A stretch of 64,000 nucleotides of DNA from Deinococcus koreensis (GTDB taxonomy: Bacteria > Deinococcota > Deinococci > Deinococcales > Deinococcaceae): positions 3,168,501-3,232,500 of the forward strand of contig NZ_PPPD01000001.1 of the NCBI RefSeq assembly GCF_002901445.1, in the 5' to 3' direction. Positions 54,142 through 64,000 of this stretch are shown piece after piece. Positions within the stretch are counted from its first letter, which is position 1; the number at the start of each line of letters is the position of its first letter. The notes under the pieces were generated by a model. The model was not told where the DNA came from and made no database searches. It saw only the letters and a list, made by a program, of their open reading frames with translations. A program made the translations under genes and the position numbers.

Positions 54142-55971
54142 ATGGATCTGAAGGCACAACTCAAGCACGCCGTGGAGACGGCCGCCGCCAGCCTGGGCAT
54201 GCCGGTGGACGCCGCCATCCAGGAGACGCCGGCGACCAAACCGGGCGATTACGGCACCCCCGCCGCCTTCCAGATGGCCAAGAGCGCCGGAGGCAACCCG
54301 GCGCAGATCGCGGCGCAGCTCGCGCAGACCGTGGTGCTTCCAGAAGGCATCCGGAAGGTCGAGGCCGTGGGCCCCTTCCTGAACTTCTTCGTGGACATCG
54401 GCTGGTTCATCCGGCAGGTCGTGGAGAAGCCCTTCGAGATGCCCGCGCTGCACGGCAAGGTGGTCATCGAGCACACCTCGGTGAACCCCAACAAGGAGCT
54501 GCACGTGGGGCACCTGCGCAACGTGGTGCTGGGCGATTCGATGGCCCGCATCCTGCGCGCGGCCGGGCACACCGTCGAGGTGCAGAACTACATCGACGAC
54601 ACCGGGCGGCAGGCGGCCGAGTCGCTGTTCGCGGTCAGCCACTATCACCGCGAATGGGACGGCGTCCGCAAATACGACCACTGGATGGGTGAGGGTTACG
54701 TGCAGCTCAACGCCGACCCCGCCAAGCCAGCACTGGAGGAGGGCATCAGCGCGGTCATGCACCGGCTGGAGGCGGGCGTGCTGCGCGCCGAGGTCGAGAA
54801 GGTCGTGGGGGCCCATATGCAGACCACCTTCCGCCTGGGCGCCCGCTACGACCTGCTGGTCTGGGAGTCCGACGTGGTGGGCAGCGGCTTTCTCGACCAG
54901 GGCCTGAACATCCTGGAGGGCAGCCCGTACACCACGCACCCCACCGAGGGCAAATACGCCGGCGCCTTCGTCATGGACGTGTCCGAGTTCATGCCCGGCC
55001 TGGAAGAGCCCCAGGTGGTCTTGAAGCGTTCGGACGGCACCGCCATGTACGTCGCCAAGGACATCGGCTACCAGTTCTGGAAGTTCGGCCTCTTCGAGGG
55101 CATGAAGTTCCGGGCCTTCATGGATGATCCCGAGGGCAGGGCGATCTACACCAGCGCCCCCGACGGCCAGCCGGACGTGGCGAAGCGCTTCGGTCACGCC
55201 CAGGAAGTCATCAACGTGATCGACTCGCGCCAGGAGCACCCGCAGAAGATCGTGCGATCCTCGCTGGGCGTGGCGGGCGAGCGGGACAAGGAGGAGCGCT
55301 CGGCCCACCTGTCGTACGCCTTCGTGACCCTGGAGGGCCAGACCATCAGCGGCCGAAGGGGCATCGCTGTCGCTGCCGACGACGCCATGGACGAGGCCGA
55401 GAAGCGCGCCCTGGCGGTGCTGACTGAGATCAACCCCGAGTTGGCGAAGCGTGAGGACGCCGCCGAGATCGCCCGCCGCATCGGCATCGGCGCGATCCGC
55501 TTCGCCATGCTCAAGGCCGAGCCCACCCGCAAGATCGATTTCCGCTGGGAGCAGGCGCTGGCCCTGAACGGCGACACGGCGCCCTACGTGCAGTACGCGG
55601 CGGTGCGGGCCGCCAACATTCTGAAGAAGGCCCAGGAGGCGGGCCTGGCCGTAGGCGGTACCGGCGCCGACTGGGCCGCCCTGCCCGAGATCGATCTGGC
55701 GCTGGCCAAGCAGGTCGCCCGCCTGCCCGAAATCGTGGCCCAGAGCGTGCGCGTGCATTCGCCGCATCTGGTCGCCCAGTACGCCCTCGATCTGGCGACC
55801 TCCTTCAACGCCTGGTACAACGCGAAAACCAGGCAGGGCAAGCCCGCCACCAACGTCCTGCAGTCCGAAGAGGGCCTGCGTGAGGCCCGGCTGGCGCTGG
55901 TCGGGCGCCTGCGTCAGGCTTTCGAGGAGACCCTGGCCCTGATCGGCATCGAGGTGCCGGCGGCGATGTAG
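54142..55971 (+). CDS. argS: Arginyl-tRNA synthetase
   Basis: A 609-residue class I synthetase. The HIGH motif is HVGHLRNVVLGD after NPNKELHVG; the N-terminal additional domain (1-110) is present. The insertion YAGAFVMDVSEFMPGLEEP and LKRSDGTAMYVAKDIGYQF are typical, GRRGIAVAADDAMDEA sits where the KMSK-like loop lies, and the C-terminal anticodon-binding helical domain ends GIEVPAAM. The ATG is fixed by the TACACT box. Monocistronic. Confidence 0.96.
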   Translation: MDLKAQLKHAVETAAASLGMPVDAAIQETPATKPGDYGTPAAFQMAKSAGGNPAQIAAQLAQTVVLPEGIRKVEAVGPFLNFFVDIGWFIRQVVEKPFEMPALHGKVVIEHTSVNPNKELHVGHLRNVVLGDSMARILRAAGHTVEVQNYIDDTGRQAAESLFAVSHYHREWDGVRKYDHWMGEGYVQLNADPAKPALEEGISAVMHRLEAGVLRAEVEKVVGAHMQTTFRLGARYDLLVWESDVVGSGFLDQGLNILEGSPYTTHPTEGKYAGAFVMDVSEFMPGLEEPQVVLKRSDGTAMYVAKDIGYQFWKFGLFEGMKFRAFMDDPEGRAIYTSAPDGQPDVAKRFGHAQEVINVIDSRQEHPQKIVRSSLGVAGERDKEERSAHLSYAFVTLEGQTISGRRGIAVAADDAMDEAEKRALAVLTEINPELAKREDAAEIARRIGIGAIRFAMLKAEPTRKIDFRWEQALALNGDTAPYVQYAAVRAANILKKAQEAGLAVGGTGADWAALPEIDLALAKQVARLPEIVAQSVRVHSPHLVAQYALDLATSFNAWYNAKTRQGKPATNVLQSEEGLREARLALVGRLRQAFEETLALIGIEVPAAM

Positions 55972-56381
55972 GCGCCCTCAACCGGACGCCGCCTCCAGGT
56001 TGCCCAGGGGCGGCGTTCCCGCTGAGCCGGCTGGAGGTCGTCAATCCTCCTGCCCCCGCTGCTTCGCAGCTCTGCGAGCCCGGACGGAGTTCGGGCCGTT
56101 TTCAACGGCTTACAAACGGAATCCGGTTCAGCACTGATGCGGACAGTTTCATCACGCCATCGCTGAATAACTCGGTTATTGCTGTCTGGGACGCCATCTG
56201 AATTCCCTCTCTGAGTCCCAGCCTCCCCCACGAGGGGAGAGGGGCCAAAAACATCGTGTTCATCGCAGTTGAAAGGACACTTAATCAGCATTGTTCGGAC
56301 GACTGTCCATGCCCGTTCCGATTGATTCCGATGTGTTTTCAGAATCAACCTGACTGGAGCGGAATCCATTTCAGGCCAGGT
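55972..56381. other. 410-bp low-GC gap after argS
   Basis: No gene called. Several hairpins: CGCCGCC/GGCGGCG near 55986-56014, a perfect GCCGTT-TTC-AACGGC at 56095-56109 followed by TTAC (possible argS terminator), and AATAAC-TCG-GTTATT at 56166-56180. Composition is markedly more A+T-rich than the genes around it. It could be a degraded repeat or mobile remnant. Confidence 0.5.
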
Positions 56382-57218
56382 TCAGCGCTGGGCGGTCGGG
56401 CCTTCCAGGCGTTTCAGGAAGGCCACCAGCCGCGCAGCCATGCCCGGCGTGAAGCGGTTGGCCCCCAAGTGCTCGCCGCGCAGGGGGATGACCTCGCTGA
56501 GGGCCGGGTCGGCGTGGGGGCTCAGGCGCGCGGAGTTGCGCGTGGCCGAGACGGTGGAGTCGTCCGGGCTGCTGGCGATGAACAGCGGCAGGCGGGGCCC
56601 CAGCAGGGTCAGGTAGAGGGGATCGAACTCGTTGCCGGGTGCGCCGAGCACCCCGTAGGCCGCCTCGATCTCGCTGCGGCGCGACAGGGCCGAGCCCCAG
56701 GCGGCGCTCAGGTCGACCCAGGCGTCGATCAGGGCGACCCCGCTGACCGCGTAGGGGGCGCCCGGCAGCGAGCTTCGCAGCGCCAGCAGGCCGCCCATGC
56801 TGATGCCCAGCGCGTAGGTGCGGCCGTTCCAGGGAAAGGTGCGCACGGCCGAGGCGTGGGCCAGGGCCACCTCGGTCAGGGCGGCGGGACTGCCCCAGCC
56901 GGTGGGGCCGCCGTCGCCCCCCAGCAGGACAGCGAAGTTGGCCGCCAGCAGCGGCGCGATCAGGCCGTTCATCTGGACACTGTCGCGCATCCGTTCGGCG
57001 GTCTGGCCCCGGGGGTGGGACACGACGACCAGCGGGCACAGCCGGACGGCGCAGCCCGCCGGCACCTGCAGGTACGAGGCGCCCTGGGGGGTGTCCTGCC
57101 GGAGCCACTGGCCCGTCGGCCCGAAACGGGGAAGGGCGGTCGTGCTGGCGGAGCCCTGGCCGGGCAGGGAGAACAGACTGAGGGTGCTCAGGAAGGGCAG
57201 CAGGAAACGGGCTCGCAC
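56382..57218 (-). CDS. Exported alpha/beta hydrolase
   Basis: A 278-residue serine hydrolase. It begins GTG 57218 with a signal peptide (RARFLLPFLSTLSLFSLPGQ). The nucleophile elbow is ALGISMGGLLALRS; the oxyanion region is CPLVVVSHPRGQT, an Asp candidate is in FIASSPDDSTVSA and the His candidate is in PLRGEHLGANRF. Two cysteines (AGCAVRLCP) may form a disulfide. Substrate unknown, perhaps an ester or lipid. TACAGT nine bases upstream of the GTG marks the promoter. Confidence 0.82.
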   Translation of the reverse strand: MRARFLLPFLSTLSLFSLPGQGSASTTALPRFGPTGQWLRQDTPQGASYLQVPAGCAVRLCPLVVVSHPRGQTAERMRDSVQMNGLIAPLLAANFAVLLGGDGGPTGWGSPAALTEVALAHASAVRTFPWNGRTYALGISMGGLLALRSSLPGAPYAVSGVALIDAWVDLSAAWGSALSRRSEIEAAYGVLGAPGNEFDPLYLTLLGPRLPLFIASSPDDSTVSATRNSARLSPHADPALSEVIPLRGEHLGANRFTPGMAARLVAFLKRLEGPTAQR

Positions 57219-57331
57219 GCGGCGTGTACTGTAGCGCCCGGCATCTGACGGCACTCTGAAGCGGGCCTTCACCCCCAGTGGCTCCGTCTGTCGGGGGGCA
57301 CCTGGGGGGGCAGACTTCCGGGCTCCCACGC

Positions 57332-58420
57332 TCAGCGGCCGAACAGCCATGAACTCACGCGGGTCGGGAGCAGTAGGCGGCCCAGCAGGGCGGGCAGCAG
57401 CAGGGCGATCAGGCCGTAGGCGGCCACCGTGAGCAGCAATTGCCAGGTCGTGCCCTGCGGCTCGCGCCAGAGTTCCAGCGCCTGCAGGATGGCCGGATGC
57501 AGCAGGTAGACCTGCAGGCTCACGGTGCCCAGCGTGGCCACGGCGGCGCGCACCCGCCCCGGCGTGCGCTGCAGCCGGAAGGCCAGTCCCAGCAGGGTCA
57601 GGGCCATCAGGCTGGTGAAGACCCAGCTCAGGCCGGCGTACACCACCGGCGTGACCTGCCCGCTGCGGACATATTCCAGGGCCACCGGCAGGTACAGGGC
57701 GTAGGCCACGGCCAGCAGCGGCAGCAGCACCCCACGCCGGCGCCGCCACCACGCCGGGAACTCGCTGAAGCGGGCACCGACGGCCATCCCGACCATGATC
57801 GGCAGCATGTACCACAGCACTGTGCTGGCCGGAAAGGGCAGCCGCAGCACTTCTCTGTTGAGCAGATACAGCCCGAGCTGGGCGGCGACCCCCAGCAGCA
57901 GGGCCGCCGTGATGCTGGGCCGGCGCCGGGCGACCGGCAGCAGCAGCGGCAGCACGAGATAGACCTCCAGCGCCACCAGCAGGAAATACAGGTGATAGCT
58001 GGCCTTGCCGTACAGCAGCCAGTCGCGCCAGCGCTCCGGGTCGCTCAGGGTCTCGGCGCCGCGCTGGCCCGTCCAGACGTACCACAGCGCGTACAGCACG
58101 CTCCAGAGCAGGTACGGCCAGCCGCCACGGGTCAGCCGCCGGACGAAGTAGCGCCGGGGCTCGAAGTGCTTGAGCAGGCTGCGGGTGAGCACCACGGCCG
58201 AGAGGAACACGAAGGCCGGTACCGCGAAATGCAGGGTGCGGTTCAGGATCAGCAGCGCCTCGTGGCCCAGCGTGCCCGGCTGGGCGTAGCGCAGGGCCAG
58301 CCCGCTGGCGTGGTGCCCCACGACTTCCAGAATGGTCAGGCCACGGAACATGTCGATGGCCGTCACCGTGGTGACGGTGGCCGGCGCGGAGGACTGGAGG
58401 GGCAGGACAGGACTGGTCAT
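57332..58420 (-). CDS. Acyltransferase-3 family membrane protein (paralogue 1)
   Basis: A 362-residue protein with about ten membrane helices. The N-terminal motif IDMFRGLTILEVVGHHASG carries the R-x10-H type active residues; FVFLSAVVLTRSLL, GWPYLLWSVLYALWYVW and YLLHPAILQAL are family blocks. Such enzymes O-acylate extracytoplasmic polysaccharide or lipid. About half identical by eye to the gene 154 bases upstream. A TACAGT lies about 21 bases before the ATG. Confidence 0.88.
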   Translation of the reverse strand: MTSPVLPLQSSAPATVTTVTAIDMFRGLTILEVVGHHASGLALRYAQPGTLGHEALLILNRTLHFAVPAFVFLSAVVLTRSLLKHFEPRRYFVRRLTRGGWPYLLWSVLYALWYVWTGQRGAETLSDPERWRDWLLYGKASYHLYFLLVALEVYLVLPLLLPVARRRPSITAALLLGVAAQLGLYLLNREVLRLPFPASTVLWYMLPIMVGMAVGARFSEFPAWWRRRRGVLLPLLAVAYALYLPVALEYVRSGQVTPVVYAGLSWVFTSLMALTLLGLAFRLQRTPGRVRAAVATLGTVSLQVYLLHPAILQALELWREPQGTTWQLLLTVAAYGLIALLLPALLGRLLLPTRVSSWLFGR

Positions 58421-58574
58421 GGTCGGCAGGGCCGGAGACGAACTGTAGCGTCCGGCCCGAGCGGGCGGAAGCGGTCTGGCACCCGAATGGGCCGCCTGTG
58501 CGCCTTGGCGTTTTGCTCATGAACCGGGTCGCTGGCCTGCCGGGCTCAGCTCCTGGGCGCGGTCGCCCGGTTCT

Positions 58575-59713
58575 TCAGCGTCCGAACAGCACCAGGCTCA
58601 GGCGGGTGCGCTGGAGGGCGCGGCCCAGGAGGGCCGGTACCAGCAGGGCGATCACCGCGTAGAGCGCGATGGTCAGCAGCTTCTGGCCGCCCGAACCCTG
58701 TGGCTCGTACAGCAGGCCCAGGCCCTGCAGGATGGCCGGGTGCAGCAGGTAGACCTGCAGGCTCACCGTGCCCAGCTTGGCCATGGACACCAGCGGGCGG
58801 CCGTGGCGCGGCCGGAACTGGATCTGCCAGACCAGACCCATCAGGGTCAGCGCCATCAGGCTGGTGTAGCCCCAGGTGAGGAATTCGAAGAGCCCCGGCG
58901 TGGCGCGCCCGGTGCGCAGGAACTTCAGGGCCTCGGGCAGATACAGCGCGTACACCACGGCCAGCAGCGCCAGGATCACCCAGCGGTGCTCCCGCCACCA
59001 GTCCGGATACTCCCGCAGCCGTGGCCCGACCGCCACCCCCAGCAGCAGCGGCAGGATGTACCACAGCACGCTGCTGGTGGGGTAGGGCAGGTGCAGCACC
59101 TCGCGGTTCAGGAAATACAGGCCCAGCTGGATGGGCAGGCCGATCAGTAGCATGTCGGTGATGCCGGGCCGGCGCCGGGCGACCGTCATCAGGGCCGGCA
59201 CCAGTACGTAGGCCTGCAGGGCGACCAGCATGAAGTACATGTGGAAGCTGGCCTTGCCGTCCAGCAGCCAGGTTCTCCAGCGCTCGGGGCTCCGCAGCAC
59301 GGCCGGGTCGCGCTGGCCTGTCCAGACGTACCACAGGGCGTACAGCACGCTCCACAGCAGGTAGGGCCAGGCCGCCCGCACCAGCCGCCGGCGCGCGTAG
59401 CGGCGCAGGTTGAAGCGGCGCAGCAGGCTGCGGATCAGCACGGCCGCTGAGAGGAACACGAAGGCCGGCACCGCGAAATGCAGCGTCCGGTTGACCACCT
59501 GCATGGCCGCATACTCGAAGCTCTCCGGCTGCAGTAAGCGCAGGGCCATGCCGCTGGAGTGGTGCAGCACCACCTCCAGGATCGTGAAGCCGCGGAACAG
59601 GTTCACCGCGTGCCGGGCCGAGGGCCGCTTCTGGTACGTCCAGCGGTCGGCCTTCACCTCGCCGGGCGGCGGCGTAACCACCTCCCGCTCACGCACGTCC
59701 GCGGGCATGGCCA

Positions 59714-59714
<1 letters not shown>
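58575..59714 (-). CDS. Acyltransferase-3 family membrane protein (paralogue 2)
   Basis: A 379-residue close paralogue of the preceding gene, with a longer polar N-terminus (REREVVTPPPGEVKADRW) before NLFRGFTILEVVLHHSSG. Helices, AAWPYLLWSVLYALWYVWTG and YLLHPAILQGL are shared. ATG 59714 shares one base with the tyrA stop (TGATG), so it is translationally coupled to tyrA. The acyl acceptor is not predictable. Confidence 0.88.
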
Positions 59715-60823
<1,109 letters not shown>

Positions 60824-60836
60824 CCAGGCGAGGCTA
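60824..60836 (-). promoter_or_regulatory. tyrA leaderless promoter (-10 box)
   Basis: Minus-strand TAGCCT (60836-60831), seven bases, ATG 60823. Confidence 0.65.
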
Positions 60837-60952
60837 GCACGGGGTTTTCGGGGTCGTGGGCGCAACGTTCAGACGGGCCGGCGCGCGGGCCAGGGCAGGC
60901 AGCCGGGGCTGGCGCGCCCTGCCAGAGGTCTGCCTGCGAGAGGTCTGCCTGC

Positions 60953-60965
60953 TAGAGTTCTGGGC
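60953..60965 (+). promoter_or_regulatory. Leaderless promoter of the TSUP gene
   Basis: TAGAGT (60953-60958), seven bases, GTG 60966. It decides the start codon of a gene whose frame extends far upstream. Confidence 0.65.
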
Positions 60966-61715
<750 letters not shown>

Positions 61716-61802
61716 GCCCACGCCCCTGAGCGTGCCCTGCCCCCCGGCGCGGATTGTCAGGCCGACCCTGTGTGTGGGGCGCCAGCGCGCCACAATGACC
61801 GT

Positions 61803-62384
<582 letters not shown>

Positions 62385-62490
62385 GCCGCTGGATCTGCCG
62401 CCGGATCTGAAGGGGGAGAGGGGCTGAACCGGCCTGCTCTCTCCGCCCGGTCTCCTGCCGGGTCAGAGCGACGGAGCGGGCCACCCGGGC

Positions 62491-63207
62491 TCACGCCCCG
62501 TCGGCCAGATGTGCCTCCAGATCGCGCCGCACGCGGATCGCCAGCGGGAAGGCCAGCAGCTCCCGCACCCGCTCCAGATCGGGAGTGCGGACGTAATGCA
62601 GGTCGAACAGCTCGCCCAGCGTAGGGGCCTCCACGTCGCCCGGCAGGAGAGTCACGGGGTCGCCCACCCCGACCTCGCCGGAACGCAGCACGCGCATGTA
62701 CGCGCCGGGCCGTCGGGCCCGGGCGAAACGCTTGACGAAGGCCGGCTCGTGCAGGTTGGCGGCCAGCGTGGCGCAGGGAATGCGCGGCGCGGTGACCTCC
62801 AGCAGCGGCCCGGCCTCTCCGGACGGCGGGTGGAAGTCCAGGCGGTCACCGACCCGCAGCTCGGCCGAGGCCCAGCGGCTCAGGAGCAGGTTTTCCCCGA
62901 AGAGGCCGGGCTCCGGGGCCTCGCCCAGCGCCTCCGCCCAGAAGTCCAGATCCGGGCGGGTATAGACGTATACCGCCTGATCGGGGCCGCCGTGGTGCCG
63001 GCGGTTCAGGACGTGATCGCCGGCCAGCCCCGCCGCCGTGACCGCCACCCGCCCGGACACGGCCCGCTTGCGGATGCCGGTCGTGATCGTGCGGGCGCCC
63101 ACCTGCAGGGAAGAGGGCTGGGCCACGTTCACGGACTCGACCCGGGCGCGCTTCCCCCCGGCGGGCTGGGAGGCCTGGGGAGACGTTCCCGTGTCGGATG
63201 AGGTCAT
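62491..63207 (-). CDS. MOSC-domain protein, YiiM-like
   Basis: A 238-residue soluble molybdenum-cofactor-type domain protein. Blocks: [60 protein letters not shown] and [12 protein letters not shown], which holds the expected Cys. YiiM reduces N-hydroxylated compounds; the same reaction is likely but not certain. ATG 63207 has TAGCCT six bases upstream. Confidence 0.88.
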   Translation of the reverse strand: MTSSDTGTSPQASQPAGGKRARVESVNVAQPSSLQVGARTITTGIRKRAVSGRVAVTAAGLAGDHVLNRRHHGGPDQAVYVYTRPDLDFWAEALGEAPEPGLFGENLLLSRWASAELRVGDRLDFHPPSGEAGPLLEVTAPRIPCATLAANLHEPAFVKRFARARRPGAYMRVLRSGEVGVGDPVTLLPGDVEAPTLGELFDLHYVRTPDLERVRELLAFPLAIRVRRDLEAHLADGA

Positions 63208-63219
63208 CGATAAAGGCTA
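63208..63219 (-). promoter_or_regulatory. Leaderless promoter of the MOSC gene
   Basis: Minus-strand TAGCCT (63219-63214), six bases, ATG 63207. Confidence 0.65.
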
Positions 63220-63280
63220 GCAGAAGCCCCGGCGGCGCCCAACGGTGTGCCCGTCCCATCCCGCCGGCCCCGCCATCCCC

Positions 63281-63293
63281 TACTCTCCCCCCG
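63281..63293 (+). promoter_or_regulatory. Leaderless promoter of the phospholipase D-like gene
   Basis: TACTCT (63281-63286), seven bases, ATG 63294. Confidence 0.65.
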
Positions 63294-64000
63294 ATGAAGC
63301 TGCTGCCCCGCGTCCCCTGGCGCTTCCTGAGCGCGCTGCTGGTGGGGCTCCTGGGCACGGCGCCGGCGGTGCCCGACGACCCTGGGCAGACCCCCGTGCT
63401 GGACGTCCGTGGCCTGGACATCCTGCGCGCCCCGCTGCCCCCCGTGACGCCCGGGGTGCTCGACGGGCTGGGAGCCTCGGCGCCCTGTCCTGCCCCGCAG
63501 GCGCCCCTCGACCGGGTGCTGTACGACTCGCTGCTGGGGCACGGCGCGGCGCTGAGCTGTGGGAACGCCTTCACGGGCCTGCTCGCCTTTCCGGAGGACG
63601 ACGCCGGGATCAGCGACCAGCCGACCTCCCCCCTGGGCGGCTTCGAGGCCGTCGTCCGTGCCATCGGCTCGGCCCGACGGGAGGTGCTGCTCGCCAACAT
63701 GGTCTGGGACGACGGCGCCGGGTCGCCCGGCGAGGCGGTCGCGGGCGCCATCGCCGGGCTGCGCCGTGATCTCACCCTGCACCCGGAGCGGTACCCGCAG
63801 GGCGTGACCGTCCGCCTCCTGCTGGGCAACTCGGTGCGCTTCGGCGATCTGCTCGACCCCACGGCGTCGGCCTACTCGGCGGCGCGGCAGCTGCTGGCGG
63901 CGGGGGTGCCGCTGGGCCACGATCCCGTGCCCGGCTGGCGCCTGGAGATCGCCAACTACGCCTACGCCTACCCGCACAGCCACGTCAAGCTGCTGGTGCT
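63294..64000 (+). CDS. Secreted phospholipase D-like protein (3' partial)
   Basis: The frame is open to the end of the window (235 codons), so the C-terminus is missing. A signal peptide (MKLLPRVPWRFLSALLVGLL) is followed by an unrecognised region and then a PLD-like fold: IGSARREVLLANMVWDD and RLLLGNSVRFGDL. The last visible residues, YPHSHVKLLVL, contain the first H-x-K of an HKD motif. Two such motifs are needed and the second must lie beyond the window. Leaderless start. Confidence 0.85.
   Translation, partial: MKLLPRVPWRFLSALLVGLLGTAPAVPDDPGQTPVLDVRGLDILRAPLPPVTPGVLDGLGASAPCPAPQAPLDRVLYDSLLGHGAALSCGNAFTGLLAFPEDDAGISDQPTSPLGGFEAVVRAIGSARREVLLANMVWDDGAGSPGEAVAGAIAGLRRDLTLHPERYPQGVTVRLLLGNSVRFGDLLDPTASAYSAARQLLAAGVPLGHDPVPGWRLEIANYAYAYPHSHVKLLV

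Noticed and set aside
55914..56369. 151-codon minus frame in the argS 3' region
   Set aside because: Overlaps argS and the hairpins; translation resembles no protein and has no start signal.

Overview
The window is very GC-rich, tightly packed chromosomal DNA that looks like a Deinococcus (Deinococcota) chromosome. The organism is inferred, not searched. Three things point there: a LysW-dependent alpha-aminoadipate lysine cluster (lysT, lysU, lysW, lysX), a large number of genes with a TANNNT -10 box only 6-8 bases before the start codon (leaderless transcripts, a known Deinococcus habit), and the overall gene complement (PilC, DUF4388, c-di-AMP receptor, FAS1 protein).

Layout. 1-4.1 kb: end of sdaAA, then a minus-strand operon padR-A-B-C of three related small membrane proteins, split by a complete 1,269-bp IS3-family element with a 4-bp target duplication. 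4.2-9 kb: HAD phosphatase and HIT protein, secreted ferritin-like protein, YcaQ/AlkX-type DNA glycosylase, small-molecule kinase. 9-13.3 kb: glmM and polA. 13.7-18.3 kb: c-di-AMP receptor, winged-helix protein, NatAB-type ABC exporter, metallophosphoesterase. 18.5-29.7 kb: three-domain FAS1 protein, ftsK, JAMM protease, pilC, tsaC-scpB, DUF4388 protein, gatA. 30-35.3 kb: two large c-di-GMP-type signalling proteins in one operon. 35.7-42.4 kb: a sugar-ABC permease operon carrying three paralogous lipoproteins and a flavoenzyme, divergent from a secreted beta-helix lipoprotein, with a LacI-type operator between them. 42.5-47.5 kb: stress protein, icd, a Panacea-domain gene pair that looks like a toxin-antitoxin module, and a radical SAM enzyme. 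47.7-51.7 kb: lysine cluster interrupted by a HEPN-MNT toxin-antitoxin pair and holding a cysteine-free LysW next to a double zinc-ribbon protein. 51.8-64 kb: proC, secreted protein, glycosyltransferase, argS, hydrolase, two acyltransferase-3 paralogues (one coupled to tyrA), TSUP transporter, msrA, MOSC protein and the start of a phospholipase D-like gene.

How the genes work together. Most of the window is housekeeping (replication, translation, cell wall, amino acids). The accessory biology sits in short coupled modules: ATGA or TGATG overlaps link padR-A-B-C, the lipoproteins, the HEPN-MNT pair, tsaC-scpB and tyrA-acyltransferase. The strongest candidates for something undescribed are the Panacea pair with its palindromic promoter, the split zinc-ribbon/LysW arrangement, the three-lipoprotein transport operon, and the padR membrane-protein operon whose pre-insertion sequence can be rebuilt base by base.
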